Shown here: positions 54,401 to 61,496 of the stretch, piece by piece | Layout: every line of letters begins with the position of its first letter | Position numbering within the stretch: the stretch's first letter is position 1 | Assembly (NCBI GenBank): GCA_963522175.1 | Contig: CAUQXC010000005.1 | Coordinates: forward strand, 124,001-188,000 | DNA from: CAKAHY01 sp963522175 | GTDB taxonomy: Bacteria > Bacillota > Clostridia > Lachnospirales > Lachnospiraceae | Direction: 5' to 3' | Length of the DNA: 64,000 bases | The notes under the pieces: model-generated | Seen by the model: only the letters and a program-made list of their open reading frames with translations | Database searches by the model: none | What the model was told of the DNA's origin: nothing | Program-made: the position numbers and the translations under genes

Positions 54401-56614
54401 TCCTGATCCTGCATCTTGGTTGTCATTTCCCAAGCTTCTTTCATTCTCGGTTCCTCTATATCCAAGAAATTCTCCACCTGTTCCTGAATATCCAACAGAT
54501 GATTCATTAGGCTTTCTTCCATCAGCATAATCTGATACTCTTCCCCTCTTTCCTCTTTGAGATATTTCAGTCTCGCTTTGCCAAATTGATTCAGTTTGCT
54601 TAAGTTCAATTTCTCCGGCATTTTCATATTCGGAATTAACACTTCCGATCCATCTTCCATCTTCTCCAATCTGTAAGTCCCTCCCTGTCTCTCGAATGGA
54701 CTCTCTTTCACGATTGGCGTATAAATCTCGCTTTCCAGAATGTATTCCTTTTTCGCCAATACTACCGTTTCTTTCATCTTCTAAGCCTCCTTCTTTTATT
54801 TCTTTTTCATTTTCTATAATTTCAGTAGTTCTGTTAATTTCATCTGCAACATTATTATAACGCTCCTTATAGTTTTTTGTCTGCTCCCTTTTTTGAATTT
54901 CTGAAAATTTTTCTCTTTCTTCCACTTTTGAAATTTCTCTACCTATATCCATAAGTATTCTTTTCACATTGTTTGAAGTATAGGCAAGTAATCTGTCAAT
55001 ATCTTGCGTACTTGAAACTCTTGATAGCATTTCTAATTTTTCCCTATCCCCTAAAAAATGCAGTCCCATTCTTTCATATACCGACACCTTTGCGGATTCT
55101 TCTAAAAAATGGAGTATATCGACCTTACTGTTGTCTTTTAAGGTTTCATCACTTAAAGAATCAAGTGCTTTATTTAATATCTGCCTTGTATATAGCAAAA
55201 CAAGTGTATTTAACTTATCTTCTGTAGAAAATATAAGGTTACTGTTTTTTTCTTTAAAGGCATCAATCAGAGTATCTAAGGCAGCTATATGCTTTTCATT
55301 ATGATACTTCCATAACTTTACCTCAGAAATATTATGATTTAAGCTCACTGTTTGACTTACATCAAAAATGTATTTTATCTTTTCTCTTTCAATGTCTAAA
55401 ACAGGTATTCCTTTTTCTCCCCTGCTTACATTTCTTCCGATGCTTTTCCAATAGTCATATTCCGCACAGGCGGTTGCTTTTTCATTTACCGCATATATGC
55501 TAAGCTGATTAAAATATGGATATTTATAGTTATTTCCCATTACTTTTAAATAGGTTTCATACCTGTCTATATTTTCCCTAAATTCTTCTTTTGCAAAATC
55601 AAGAATCTGTTTGACTTCTCTAAATTCATATCTTTGCACTGTATCTCCCCCCTTTTTTCTTTTATTTTCATGCCTTTTTTCTTCTGCTTTCTTCTTTAAA
55701 AGTTCCTCTCTTCCCCAATCGTAAAATTGATTTATAGAGGCTATCGCCTTATTTGCAATATAATGTATATAGTCAGTTGCACCCCGCCTTTTATACCATT
55801 TTTCTCTTTTCAGTCCGCTATTTTCCATGAAGGATATGGATTGTTCTACATCAGCGGTATAATAAAGCAGTCTTTGAAGCATAAAAAAATCAGCCTCTGA
55901 CCTACTGTTAAAATAGCTTTCATAATTGCCATAATATATTTGTCTTAAATCTTCTCCTGTATATGAAAAATATCCTCTATAAAATAGCTTGTCCAATATA
56001 TCCTGTTCCCCTTTGTAAAAAGTAAGAGTTGGACTTATTTTATTTTCAGCACTAATTTTATTTATCTTTGGCATATATTTTTCATATAAGGGTTTTAACT
56101 CACTGTCAATATTTATTACTTTATTCCTGTCTCTGTCTTTTATAACATTACCGGTAACTGTAAAAAATCTATCTTTGTCATAAATTTCAAGATTTTTGTA
56201 TCTTTTCCTTTCTCCCGGAACTTCACCTTTTCCGATAAAATGTAATCCTGTTTTTGATGGAGATATTTCAGCATAGGTGGAAATTTCTCTTAAAAAATCA
56301 GCTGTCATAGAATTTGCATGATAATCCATACTATATTCCATAATATCATCACTTACCTTATCGATATCTATACCGATATATCCATCTCCAAGCATAAATC
56401 CAAGACCATCTCCGATATTTCGGTTAAGTGCAGCTATACAAGCTTCATATGAAAACCATGTCGTTTTATCATTGGACTTGGCAGGTTTTCCGTTTGGCAT
56501 CAAGGGTAGTTTTGTATTCCTCCCGTCTCTTTGAATTATTTTATACAAACACCAGTGTTTCTCTCTTTTTAGTTCATCAGGAATATCTTCATAATTTTTT
56601 ATGATGCCATTCAT
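45491..56614 (-). CDS. 3707-residue primase/ArdC/methylase/SNF2-helicase fusion
   Basis: Domains by rough residue: 1-300 primase-polymerase type (GDGLGFMLGDGYIGIDIDKV); 325-420 ArdC-like single-strand binding (YPYFNQLSIYAV, GRNVSRGEKGIPV); 600-790 Gly/Arg/Glu-rich linker; two copies of a domain at about 813-908 and 1031-1128 (both with AKRI..L(I/V)E.G(Q/R)Y); beta-rich and YodL/LPD-like middle; 1875-2110 N6-adenine methylase (EPSMGTGRFLG near 1983, GNVPFGEY near 2046); 2660-3240 helicase (AHEVGAGKT near 2695, DEVHAFK near 2858, RAGRIVRQG near 3188); tail from KKSSVIGRLNEYKEQ. Tn1549-type elements carry the methylase-helicase part; fusion to the primase/ArdC part is unusual. Likely roles: replication of the excised element and defence against restriction in the recipient. 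Confidence 0.88.
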   Translation of the reverse strand: MNGIIKNYEDIPDELKREKHWCLYKIIQRDGRNTKLPLMPNGKPAKSNDKTTWFSYEACIAALNRNIGDGLGFMLGDGYIGIDIDKVSDDIMEYSMDYHANSMTADFLREISTYAEISPSKTGLHFIGKGEVPGERKRYKNLEIYDKDRFFTVTGNVIKDRDRNKVINIDSELKPLYEKYMPKINKISAENKISPTLTFYKGEQDILDKLFYRGYFSYTGEDLRQIYYGNYESYFNSRSEADFFMLQRLLYYTADVEQSISFMENSGLKREKWYKRRGATDYIHYIANKAIASINQFYDWGREELLKKKAEEKRHENKRKKGGDTVQRYEFREVKQILDFAKEEFRENIDRYETYLKVMGNNYKYPYFNQLSIYAVNEKATACAEYDYWKSIGRNVSRGEKGIPVLDIEREKIKYIFDVSQTVSLNHNISEVKLWKYHNEKHIAALDTLIDAFKEKNSNLIFSTEDKLNTLVLLYTRQILNKALDSLSDETLKDNSKVDILHFLEESAKVSVYERMGLHFLGDREKLEMLSRVSSTQDIDRLLAYTSNNVKRILMDIGREISKVEEREKFSEIQKREQTKNYKERYNNVADEINRTTEIIENEKEIKEGGLEDERNGSIGEKGIHSGKRDLYANRERESIRETGRDLQIGEDGRWIGSVNSEYENAGEIELKQTESIWQSETEISQRGKRGRVSDYADGRKPNESSVGYSGTGGEFLGYRGTENERSLGNDNQDAGSGLSEVRRTEEESGHDTYKNGDGTDRLGIDEYHEENIQKIKQDYIGNGGKEVDKASFSFAQNTVSQGRFQFPLRQEEIDAVLIHGGNEDNLRLKVLAEYSKGKSKEELAHFLQNTFKGGNGYEVEGKKVCAWCDKEGIYLSNDVSSREEPSQVLSWVDVAKRIGILIEKGQYATNVEVAEVFSFERKELAEKLWFLKGDFADEVRNSYLSILNGDEKKGYPDKTKELAENLKNLEFRNILRKEYDNFLQDYDKNPSILRFHYHKTIDILQRLQDLEIPRKEFTSNMMEIPNIKGFITEDEIYENLRRGSGVSAGKERIVEFFRSSHTLQEKMDFLKNEYGTGGRSHALSGARGSGEWHDAKGIKLEKENCKDIFLNWNQAAKRIQNLVESGRYIGKEDFTEQTEDRQNIQENIEDRNESFKEETVSETKNRRDYWVLEFNEGLGLIEKNYAGELVTKELLDEIKELDEKIRVHNKTVGEDEYGEMTDEWVGYSKFYFDHIVDGEVEEHFRIDIGDGNEVNQRDFQYLYEQMNISRETEEHNAEDIDNTLKDILEKESMTVVSNEEDYKKLFPYFKNFAYTDGSKFEEYNPFEEDKELSDLARFTFFKNNDGEYRVAYNNTDSLIYSSNVDRFLERIKALETEIEDDIAKTAAEDKIAVKVGNYYAVMDQDKVKDISLDETGTKVYPSNDNFEGKVYPLYKGITFEESSKIDALFDEIATSMKEVNLTDLNDVFYLENQGLYEISSDKVTEEKGGFDFEVASFNEQFPDYYNDIYVYNRNLKIDDAYQNIAYINRENEIHFNINLPEEEKAKVLELRDKKEILSALIFKEVKDVGEYQFHPQSEEFILDEKNILEDLLKAPEHITDNIDEKEGYEAELVLDMKNKQLKQNLRYNGYMLSSNLAIQYDSYHEMLQNLPYLLDDNHRNVMLTGYINQQIDKANEEKKEQIKVPIYQEGMQVKYQGKEYVISEIQDYKTYKTIKLDDNEGYLNGFITSSEIIPFRNESELDLEIVSTTEKLQEQSINDEDLILLDIEDYNKQGLSVLFQNKEYEITRNNFNPVGMSRLQLVSNTEKLMTEVIYTQERPVANLYAKRESLDQFKPSLNLGEDKSELLHHNLDVINDTGSIPPINYKITGEDEILPPSERLKNNIEAIKVLKEIEERHSHATKEEQDILSKYVGWGGLSDVFDEEKQGQWSKARDFLKENLSQSEYDAARESTLTAFYTPKVVIDSIYKALSNMGFESGNILEPSMGTGRFLGNLPESMQSSKFYGVELDSISGRIASKLYPNANIQIKGFEETTFSNNLFDIAIGNVPFGEYKISDREYERNNFLIHDYFFAKTLDKVRSGGIIAFITSNGTLDKKSEDIRRYISERAEFLGAIRLPNNTFKGEAGTEVTSDIIFLKKRDRLLKLDEDWVKLDTDEKGLTYNKYFIDNPDMVLGNMEEVSSKFGTALACVDDGGISLEEKLNIAIKNISGIYEKAQLGEELETETIPADDSVKNYSYAVIDDKVYFRENSVMQKLNLNKVDEEKVKSYLEIEKILRQVISYQKEDYSDTEIKEKQEDLNRLYDEFSKKYGILNSKANKKLFREDANYSLLSTLEKLDKEGNFIGKSDIFTKRTIKKAVAITHTDNLTEALILSISQKGKVNFDYIEKLTEKTRGEIIEGLKGEIFLNLDGFDPSDTTPFSSAVDLGDFSRSYVTADEYLSGNIREKIEVIDSYIKNVEHELEQNEQAQNTDTELLKQDNITLKKELFSLNYQKQKLLEVMPKELEASEITVRMGATWIPEKDYKSFMFHLLKTSASNRWNIDIKYTNFTGEYRVEGKSIDKGNDLANFTYGTSRVSAYKLIEDTLNLRDTNVYDQIVDENGKKSSVLNKEETMLARSKQEIIKEEFKNWIFEDVDRRSRLVKEYNKRFNSIRLREYDGSNLTFDGMNPEIELRPHQRDAIARGLFGGNTLLAHEVGAGKTFEMIGIAMESKRLGMSNKAMFVVPNHIVEQFGREFNELYPAANILCATEKDFTPDRRKRFCSRIATGDYDAVIIGHSQFEKIPISKQRQEYELQSQIDEIVDFISEYKRDREQKFTVKQLEKTKKGLEAKLKKLNDDYKKDDVLTFEELGIDKLFVDEVHAFKNLYLFTKMRNVAGITSPDSQKSSDMLMKCRYMDEITGNKGIVFATGTPVSNSMTELYTMQRYLQYNELKKMHLQHFDSWASTFGETVTAIELNPEGNGYQSKTRFAKFYNLPELMNIVKQFMDIKTSDVLNLPVPNAHYETIKTKPTEEQKQILETFSERADKVRAKQVDSSVDNMLLITNDGKKMALDQRLINPLLPDEENSKVNTCIKNIFSIWDKYSEEKSTQLVFCDLSTPSKEFNIYDDMKNKLIAMGIPEIEIEFIHNAKNNKEKDAIFDKVRKGEIRILLGSTQKMGAGTNVQNKLIAIHDLDIPWRPADLSQRAGRIVRQGNENRDVHIFRYITENTFDAYLFQTLENKQKYISQIMTSKTPVRVAEDVDEATLNYAEIKALATGNPLIREKMDLDVEVSKLKILESNFKSNLYKMEDKVIKVYPKEIENLKEKIENLKKDIEKVESYGDEKEAKTEEYTQTSLENIGENKKETKIKETIAKETVSKFTSLTLSGRKYTDKKQAGEFLINRIKGIKKTDNFAQEEVKIGEYRNFDLFVYYDSFSNQYKFHLKGEENHYGEFGTDEIGNIIRMDNVLDRMPERLEQTLGKLKDTENQFETAKLEIQKKFPQAELLKEKTLRLAEVNHLLDMGQKEDIKEEKNPLLEEVKEELIHFLNEEYDEAHSIEDFDTMFSDLTDIGLAYTTTPDEKHEIQISLDLINYKMNTYVDNTLIDSFSYTCDPQDASSRQELIQIKESIGFWDFNELIYVDEEKLKAVLGLSINEDGNFYDPLSKDMDLDGVADRYDADFRDSNIQNIGDFDKNKKSSVIGRLNEYKEQINQKEKRENKAECFEETR
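54319..54777 (-). CDS. tnpV: TnpV-like protein nested in another frame of the giant gene
   Basis: 152 codons on the same strand, shifted by one base relative to the giant frame, over its residues 613-765. The ATG at 54777 has AGGAGG eight bases ahead. The product carries the TnpV pattern: SPFERQGGTYRLEKMEDGSE, IPNMKMPEKL, FGKARLKYLKEERGEEYQIM, NHLLDIQEQVENFLD. TnpV is a small protein of clostridial elements, first named in Tn4451, of unknown function. The giant frame here is low complexity (GKRDLYANRERESIRETGRD), as expected if it is the overprinted partner. The similarity is from recall of the family. Confidence 0.75.
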   Translation of the reverse strand: MKETVVLAKKEYILESEIYTPIVKESPFERQGGTYRLEKMEDGSEVLIPNMKMPEKLNLSKLNQFGKARLKYLKEERGEEYQIMLMEESLMNHLLDIQEQVENFLDIEEPRMKEAWEMTTKMQDQDFLKYAGLKKNLDMTLTKMAMEQIVWA

Positions 56615-56628
56615 AGCTGTTACCTCTA

Positions 56629-57534
56629 CTACATTTCCATTCCCTTATCTTTTTTATGTGCTTTTACATCCCTAACTTTTTCTTCTTTCTTGATTTTTTG
56701 CTGATTTTCTTTTAATTTTTTAAGTACAGACGGTTTTTTCTCTGCCGTTTTTTCAGCCCTTTTCTTTGGTATTTGTTCTGTTTTATCCTGCTCTTTGCTT
56801 TTCTTTTTTGTTGTGCTTGTATTCACTGTTTCCTCTTTGGAACTTATTTTTGGGCTTATTTCTTTTTTATCTTCCTTCGCCATTGGAATACTTTCCTTAT
56901 TCTCCTCTTGCTGTTTCTCTTCTTTATGCTTGGCATCTGCATCATCTTCCAATTCCTTATCTTCTTGATTTTGGATTTTTTTATCAAGTTTTTCTTCGTC
57001 TTTTTGAATTTCCTTAGAAAGATTGTCAAGCTTTTCCAGGCAAGTATCCAATTTTTGTTGCTGCTCTTTGATAAAATCCTGCATGGAAGTTACCAGTCCT
57101 TTTACTATCCATATTTTCATCTGTACAAATTTTTCTTGTGCTTTCGTCAAATTGTAGGAAAGCTGATTTTTCATATTGTCATATAGATGTTTGATACTTC
57201 CAATTGCTTTTTCTTGCAAATGAACAAGGGTATTTCCAACCGCCTTAATATCTCGCACAATCAGCGAACTTAACCCTATATTTTCCATTTCATTTAATCG
57301 TTTGATCTCAGCTTTTAATCCGGTGATTTCTTCTTTGAGTGCTTTTAACTCCATAATATTTGGATCAAAGTCCTTGTTTTGCATCTCTTCTTTCATTTCT
57401 TTAGCAATCACAATCTGCTGATTGGTATGTTCTTCTAAAAAGTCGGCTGTCTTTGTATATTCCGATTTAATCTCGCTTATTACTTCTTTTGCCTGTTCTT
57501 CCTGTTTTTGTAAGTTTTCATTCTTCTTATCCAT
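56629..57534 (-). CDS. Coiled-coil element protein (DUF6674-like) with shared tail
   Basis: 301 residues, AGGAGG ahead of the ATG. Almost wholly helical: coiled coil at 1-90, an amphipathic middle (LSSLIVRDIKAVGNTLVHLQ, SIKHLYDNMKNQL) and a long charged region from 165. The end carries KKPSVLKKLKENQQK, similar to the tails of the SSB-like and giant proteins. It sits 14 bases upstream of the giant gene. Proteins of this kind are regular in Tn1549-type elements; function unknown. Confidence 0.65.
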   Translation of the reverse strand: MDKKNENLQKQEEQAKEVISEIKSEYTKTADFLEEHTNQQIVIAKEMKEEMQNKDFDPNIMELKALKEEITGLKAEIKRLNEMENIGLSSLIVRDIKAVGNTLVHLQEKAIGSIKHLYDNMKNQLSYNLTKAQEKFVQMKIWIVKGLVTSMQDFIKEQQQKLDTCLEKLDNLSKEIQKDEEKLDKKIQNQEDKELEDDADAKHKEEKQQEENKESIPMAKEDKKEISPKISSKEETVNTSTTKKKSKEQDKTEQIPKKRAEKTAEKKPSVLKKLKENQQKIKKEEKVRDVKAHKKDKGMEM

Positions 57535-57574
57535 ATTTTCCTCCTTCGTTTTTTAAACATTCTATTTCGTTGCT

Positions 57575-58087
57575 CTATCGAATCCATTTTAATTCGGTAC
57601 TGCCGATATATCCCACCTTCCATAGAAACCATGCAAAGGCAATGCCACTGCTTTTGGATTTCCAAAATTCTCCATTCTTAGCACAATTCAGTCTTTTAGA
57701 AAAGACATATACTCTTTGAGGAGGGTGCTCCTTAAACAGTTCATATCTTTTTTGTCCCTCCAAAAATGCCAATAGAAACAACATCGCAATCTTTATCTTT
57801 TCCTTTGAAATTTCAAGGGCATGCTTTAAAAACTCATTTGCACAAAAATAGGGTGGATTGGTTACGATATCCAATATATTTTCTGTTACTGTAAAAAAAT
57901 CTGTAGCTTTTACCTTATATCTATGCTCTTCTAAAATTTTTCCGATATGTCCCATTCCGCAAGCAGGCTCATAGACAGGAGATATAAACTGTTATCTTTT
58001 TAAAAGTTCGTGAGTTGCCCTTTTATCAGTAGCATAAAAATCCAATTTTTCTCTGTCTTTACTGAATTTTATTAGCGTATCAAACAT
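57575..58087 (-). pseudogene. N6-adenine methyltransferase interrupted by a stop codon
   Basis: From ATG 58087 (AAAGGAG ahead) the frame reads MFDTLIKFSKDREKLDFYAT then DKRATHELLKR, a TAA at 57994-57992, and continues in the same frame QFISPVYEPACGMGHIGKIL, TNPPYFCANEFLKHALEISK to a natural stop at 57575. Motif I (EPACGMG) and motif IV (NPPY) lie after the premature stop. A restart at ATG 57955 would begin inside motif I and has no ribosome site. Intact relatives are about 170 residues, so nothing but the one codon appears damaged. Confidence 0.75.
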
Positions 58088-58090
58088 AGG

Positions 58091-59803
58091 CTACTCCTTT
58101 TTGTAATGAGTTAGTTCATTTCTTATCTCATGTTCTATTGTATTTAAAAATTCTTCCTTTGAAGATTTTCCCTGTGCGATATCTGATAATTCCATTTCCC
58201 ACTTTGCAGTTGTTTCTGCTGATTTAAAGGTATCTGCTACAATCGTTATAAGGCTGATTCCCTTATGTGTTGCAATCAAATTTTTCTTATCTCTTTCAAT
58301 AAAGCCTTTGTAAATCAGGTTTTCTATAATCCCTGCACGAGTTGCGGGAGTGCCAAGTCCTTTTCGCTCAACTTCCACATTCTTGTCTAAACTATCATTT
58401 CCGGCTATCTCCATAGCCTTTAAGAGTGTATCCTCTGTAAAATGCTTTGGAGGTTTGGTGTATTTCTCTTTAATCTCCTTATCTTTAACTTCAAGTACAT
58501 CACCTACATTTACATCCGGTAAAAGAGTATCTTCATTTTTCTTTGACTTATATTCCTTCAAATACTTTGTAAAGCCTTCTTCTTTCATCACCTTGCCGGT
58601 ACTTGTAAACTCAAAGACATCAGACTCTGCCACAATTTTCGTTGTGTTCTCGATTAGCGGATAACCTACACTTGCATGAAACTTATTAGAAATCAGTCGA
58701 TACACTTTTGCTTCACTCTCCGGAATACTCGATAAATCTTCACTCAGTGAACTTAATGTAGGAATAATAGCGTGATGGTCTGTTACCTTGCTTGAATTAA
58801 AAATGACCTTAATACGCTGCGTATCAAAGTCATTTTTGCCCAAAATGTTATTTATCATACCTGTAATCATATCTTCTGTTAAACATCTGCTATCCGTTCT
58901 TGGATAGGTAATGAGCTTTTTCTCATAAAGACTTTGAGCATAGTCAAGTGTCTGTTTAGCTGAGTATTTGAAATACTTATTGCACTCCCTTTGAAGTGTT
59001 GTCAGGTCAAAAGGCAGTTCAGGCTTTGTAATCTTTTCTTTTTGAATAACATCAGTGATTTCGATCTTATCACCAACTAAATTGATTAGCTGTTCAGCAG
59101 CAATCTCATCATCAATTCTGTCTGTGGAAAGTATAAAACCATTCATAGAAAGCTCTACTGTATAGTATTTTTCTTTCTTAAAATTTGCTATTTCGTCATC
59201 TCTATCTACAATCATTGAAAGGGTCGGTGTCTGAACTCTGCCTATACTGTAATTTTGATTATATAGACAAGAATATAACCTGCTGATATTCATACCTATA
59301 AGCCAATCTGCTATCGCTCTTGATAGTGCCGATTCAAAGAGATTATCATAAAAACTTCCGTCTTTCAGATTGTCAAAGCCCTCTTTAATGGCACTGTCTT
59401 CCATAGATGAAATCCAAAGACGTTTCATTTTCTTTTTACAATGAGCCTCGTTATATACCAATCTAAAAATTGCTTCTCCTTCTCTTCCCGCATCACAAGC
59501 ATTGATTACAAATTCCACATCCTTATCATTCATCAGTTTTTTAAGTATAGCAAACTGCTTTTTTGTTGCCTTGGCTACTTCATACTTATATTCCTTTGGA
59601 ATAATTGGCAAATCTTCTATATTCCATTTCATATACTTTTCATCATAACTTTCCGGATTTGCCATCTGAACAAGGTGCCCCACACACCAAGAAACTCTAT
59701 ATCCGTTTCCTTCATAGTATCCGTCTTTTTTGCTTGTTGCTCCAAGCACCTTTGATATACTTATTGCAACACTCGGTTTTTCGCTTATTACCAGTATTCG
59801 CAT
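58091..59803 (-). CDS. topB: DNA topoisomerase III
   Basis: 570 residues, AGGAGG ahead of the ATG. TOPRIM domain with RILVISEKPSVA and CDAGREGEAIFRL, catalytic Tyr in SIGRVQTPTLSMI neighbourhood and LITYPRTDSRCLTEDM, and GLGTPATRAGIIENLI. No C-terminal zinc fingers, so shorter than the chromosomal enzyme. Type IA relaxing and decatenating enzyme; plasmid and element copies help resolve replication or transfer intermediates. It ends 3 bases before the methylase start. Confidence 0.95.
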   Translation of the reverse strand: MRILVISEKPSVAISISKVLGATSKKDGYYEGNGYRVSWCVGHLVQMANPESYDEKYMKWNIEDLPIIPKEYKYEVAKATKKQFAILKKLMNDKDVEFVINACDAGREGEAIFRLVYNEAHCKKKMKRLWISSMEDSAIKEGFDNLKDGSFYDNLFESALSRAIADWLIGMNISRLYSCLYNQNYSIGRVQTPTLSMIVDRDDEIANFKKEKYYTVELSMNGFILSTDRIDDEIAAEQLINLVGDKIEITDVIQKEKITKPELPFDLTTLQRECNKYFKYSAKQTLDYAQSLYEKKLITYPRTDSRCLTEDMITGMINNILGKNDFDTQRIKVIFNSSKVTDHHAIIPTLSSLSEDLSSIPESEAKVYRLISNKFHASVGYPLIENTTKIVAESDVFEFTSTGKVMKEEGFTKYLKEYKSKKNEDTLLPDVNVGDVLEVKDKEIKEKYTKPPKHFTEDTLLKAMEIAGNDSLDKNVEVERKGLGTPATRAGIIENLIYKGFIERDKKNLIATHKGISLITIVADTFKSAETTAKWEMELSDIAQGKSSKEEFLNTIEHEIRNELTHYKKE

Positions 59804-59826
59804 AAATTCCTCCTTTTTTTCTACAT

Positions 59827-59864
59827 AAAAAAGACAATCAGAGTTTATATTTTCTCCAATTGCC
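59827..59864 (-). terminator. Terminator of the abiE operon
   Basis: Minus strand GGCAATTGGAG ... CTCTGATTGTC then TTTTTT, an imperfect stem just before the topB ribosome site. Confidence 0.55.
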
Positions 59865-59976
59865 TTTTAAAATTTTATATATTTGATTTTCTATTTTTTA
59901 ATTCATTTTCCTGTTTTGGAACTAACTTACATAAAAAACATTTGATGCCTTCTTTTCATTGAAAAACGGTTATATG

Positions 59977-60819
59977 CTAATCTTCATTCTTTATTTTTTT
60001 CACCATTTTTATTCCATTATCCAATACTTCTTCAAATGTTATATCTTTGGCATACAGATTTTTCCTCGAATAAGCTTGCCATCTTTTCAAAAAAGCTTCA
60101 TTTGTTTTCAAGCTTTCAAGCAAATCAATAATTTTTCCTATATCAAATTCTGTTTTTCTATACTGAAAAGTTTTTCTACAAGCTTCTCTTAATATCTCTG
60201 CATTTACATCTTTGTACTTTAATTTATAAATAATATAAAGATCGTAATAATCCTTACTTCTACTATTTAAAAATCCTCTTGTATAAATGGTCTGTATTTT
60301 TTCTGCAAGCATAGTTTCTATCGGATAAGCCTTGATTATTATTTCTTCCTCTTCAAAAGAGCTTACATACTTATAATCTATCGGATGAGGTGTAATAACA
60401 TCTCCTGTTGCAATGTCAAGCGGTACAATCTGTCTTATATTTTCCATTTTACATAAGATATTTGCACGAAATCCTCCATATTGATCTTCTTCTTTGATTG
60501 GCACAATGCTTTGCAATTCATAAAAGATATCGTCGAGTTCTTCCGGTTTTAAAGTTTCGTTCAGCATTAGAATAATATTTTCTTCTGATAGCTGCATATT
60601 TCTCAAAAGAAAGTCTATATCTACAGTACTTCTTGAATCAATTCCAACTACACTTGATAACAAAAAGCCGCCCTTAAAAATAAATTGTTCACTATATTTG
60701 CTTCCTGCTAATTTTTTTAAAATACTTTCTAAAAAATAATACAACATAACAGAATTAAACGAAAGACCGACTTCTTTGCTGACTTTATGGCAAAGCGCCG
60801 TTAATTTTGCTTTATTCAT
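59977..60819 (-). CDS. abiEii: AbiEii toxin (nucleotidyltransferase)
   Basis: 280 residues. Nucleotidyltransferase core with FKGGFLLSSVVGIDSRSTVD and IDFLLRN (DxD), Lys and Asp residues in AYPIETMLAEKIQTI and RSKDYYDLYIIYKL. AbiEii-type toxins transfer nucleotides and stop growth on phage infection; the pair also stabilises elements. Start overlaps the antitoxin stop by 8 bases. Confidence 0.92.
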   Translation of the reverse strand: MNKAKLTALCHKVSKEVGLSFNSVMLYYFLESILKKLAGSKYSEQFIFKGGFLLSSVVGIDSRSTVDIDFLLRNMQLSEENIILMLNETLKPEELDDIFYELQSIVPIKEEDQYGGFRANILCKMENIRQIVPLDIATGDVITPHPIDYKYVSSFEEEEIIIKAYPIETMLAEKIQTIYTRGFLNSRSKDYYDLYIIYKLKYKDVNAEILREACRKTFQYRKTEFDIGKIIDLLESLKTNEAFLKRWQAYSRKNLYAKDITFEEVLDNGIKMVKKIKNED

Positions 60820-61405
60820 AAACTACCTCCATAACTTCTCTCACTTTATTTTCAATTCCCATTTTCATTGCAATATCATAAAGGGAACGAACATCTCTTT
60901 CTTCATAAGAGGAATACGAACGAATAAGTTTTACGTAAACCTCTATATCCATTTCTTCTTTGTGAGCAATAAAATCACAGAGTGTCCTCTCATATGAATA
61001 TACCTTAACTTTATTTCCAAACATTGTAGATTTTTGGGTTACACCTAAGTCATAAATTGATTTTTTTACATAATGAACATTGAAACCATTCGGTTTTTCA
61101 TTAAATTTATACCCGTTGTAAACTGTTACATCGATATTCCAAGGAATTTTATCTGTTTGTCCAAGCAGATAAAGAGCGGTTTCATAAGAAAATATCGCCT
61201 TTTTATACTGATGTTGAAAGAAATAATACTCATCATAATCTCCATCTTTTGTCATATAAATTCCTTTTTTAATTTTCAATAATCTCCCATCTTTTAATAG
61301 TCGGCTAAGATATATCGTCGGTATATTATTTTCCTTACAGTATGCTGTTGTAATAATTCCACCGGATTGTTTCAGATATTTTTCAATTTTATCTTCATAA
61401 TTCAT
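60812..61405 (-). CDS. abiEi: AbiEi antitoxin and autorepressor
   Basis: 197 residues, AAAGGAG eight bases before the ATG. N-terminal winged helix (GGIITTAYCKENNIPTIYLS, LKKIKKGIYM-like turn) and a C-terminal antitoxin domain with the family block YSYERTLCDFIAHKEEMDIE. AbiEi binds inverted repeats in its own promoter; a perfect pair lies at 61421-61467. Confidence 0.92.
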   Translation of the reverse strand: MNYEDKIEKYLKQSGGIITTAYCKENNIPTIYLSRLLKDGRLLKIKKGIYMTKDGDYDEYYFFQHQYKKAIFSYETALYLLGQTDKIPWNIDVTVYNGYKFNEKPNGFNVHYVKKSIYDLGVTQKSTMFGNKVKVYSYERTLCDFIAHKEEMDIEVYVKLIRSYSSYEERDVRSLYDIAMKMGIENKVREVMEVVYE

Positions 61406-61420
61406 ACCATCTACTCCTTT

Positions 61421-61467
61421 GTTGCGTTTACACTTGCATTATATCATTTTTTAAGTGTAAACGCAAC
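61421..61467 (-). promoter_or_regulatory. abiE promoter inside a 15-bp inverted repeat
   Basis: Arms GTTGCGTTTACACTT (61421-61435) and AAGTGTAAACGCAAC (61453-61467) pair perfectly. On the minus strand TTGCGT in the distal arm, 17 bases, then TATAAT in the 17-base spacer forms the promoter, so a bound dimer would cover both boxes. Confidence 0.85.
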
Positions 61468-61496
61468 AGGACGTATTGATAATCTATATATATTTT

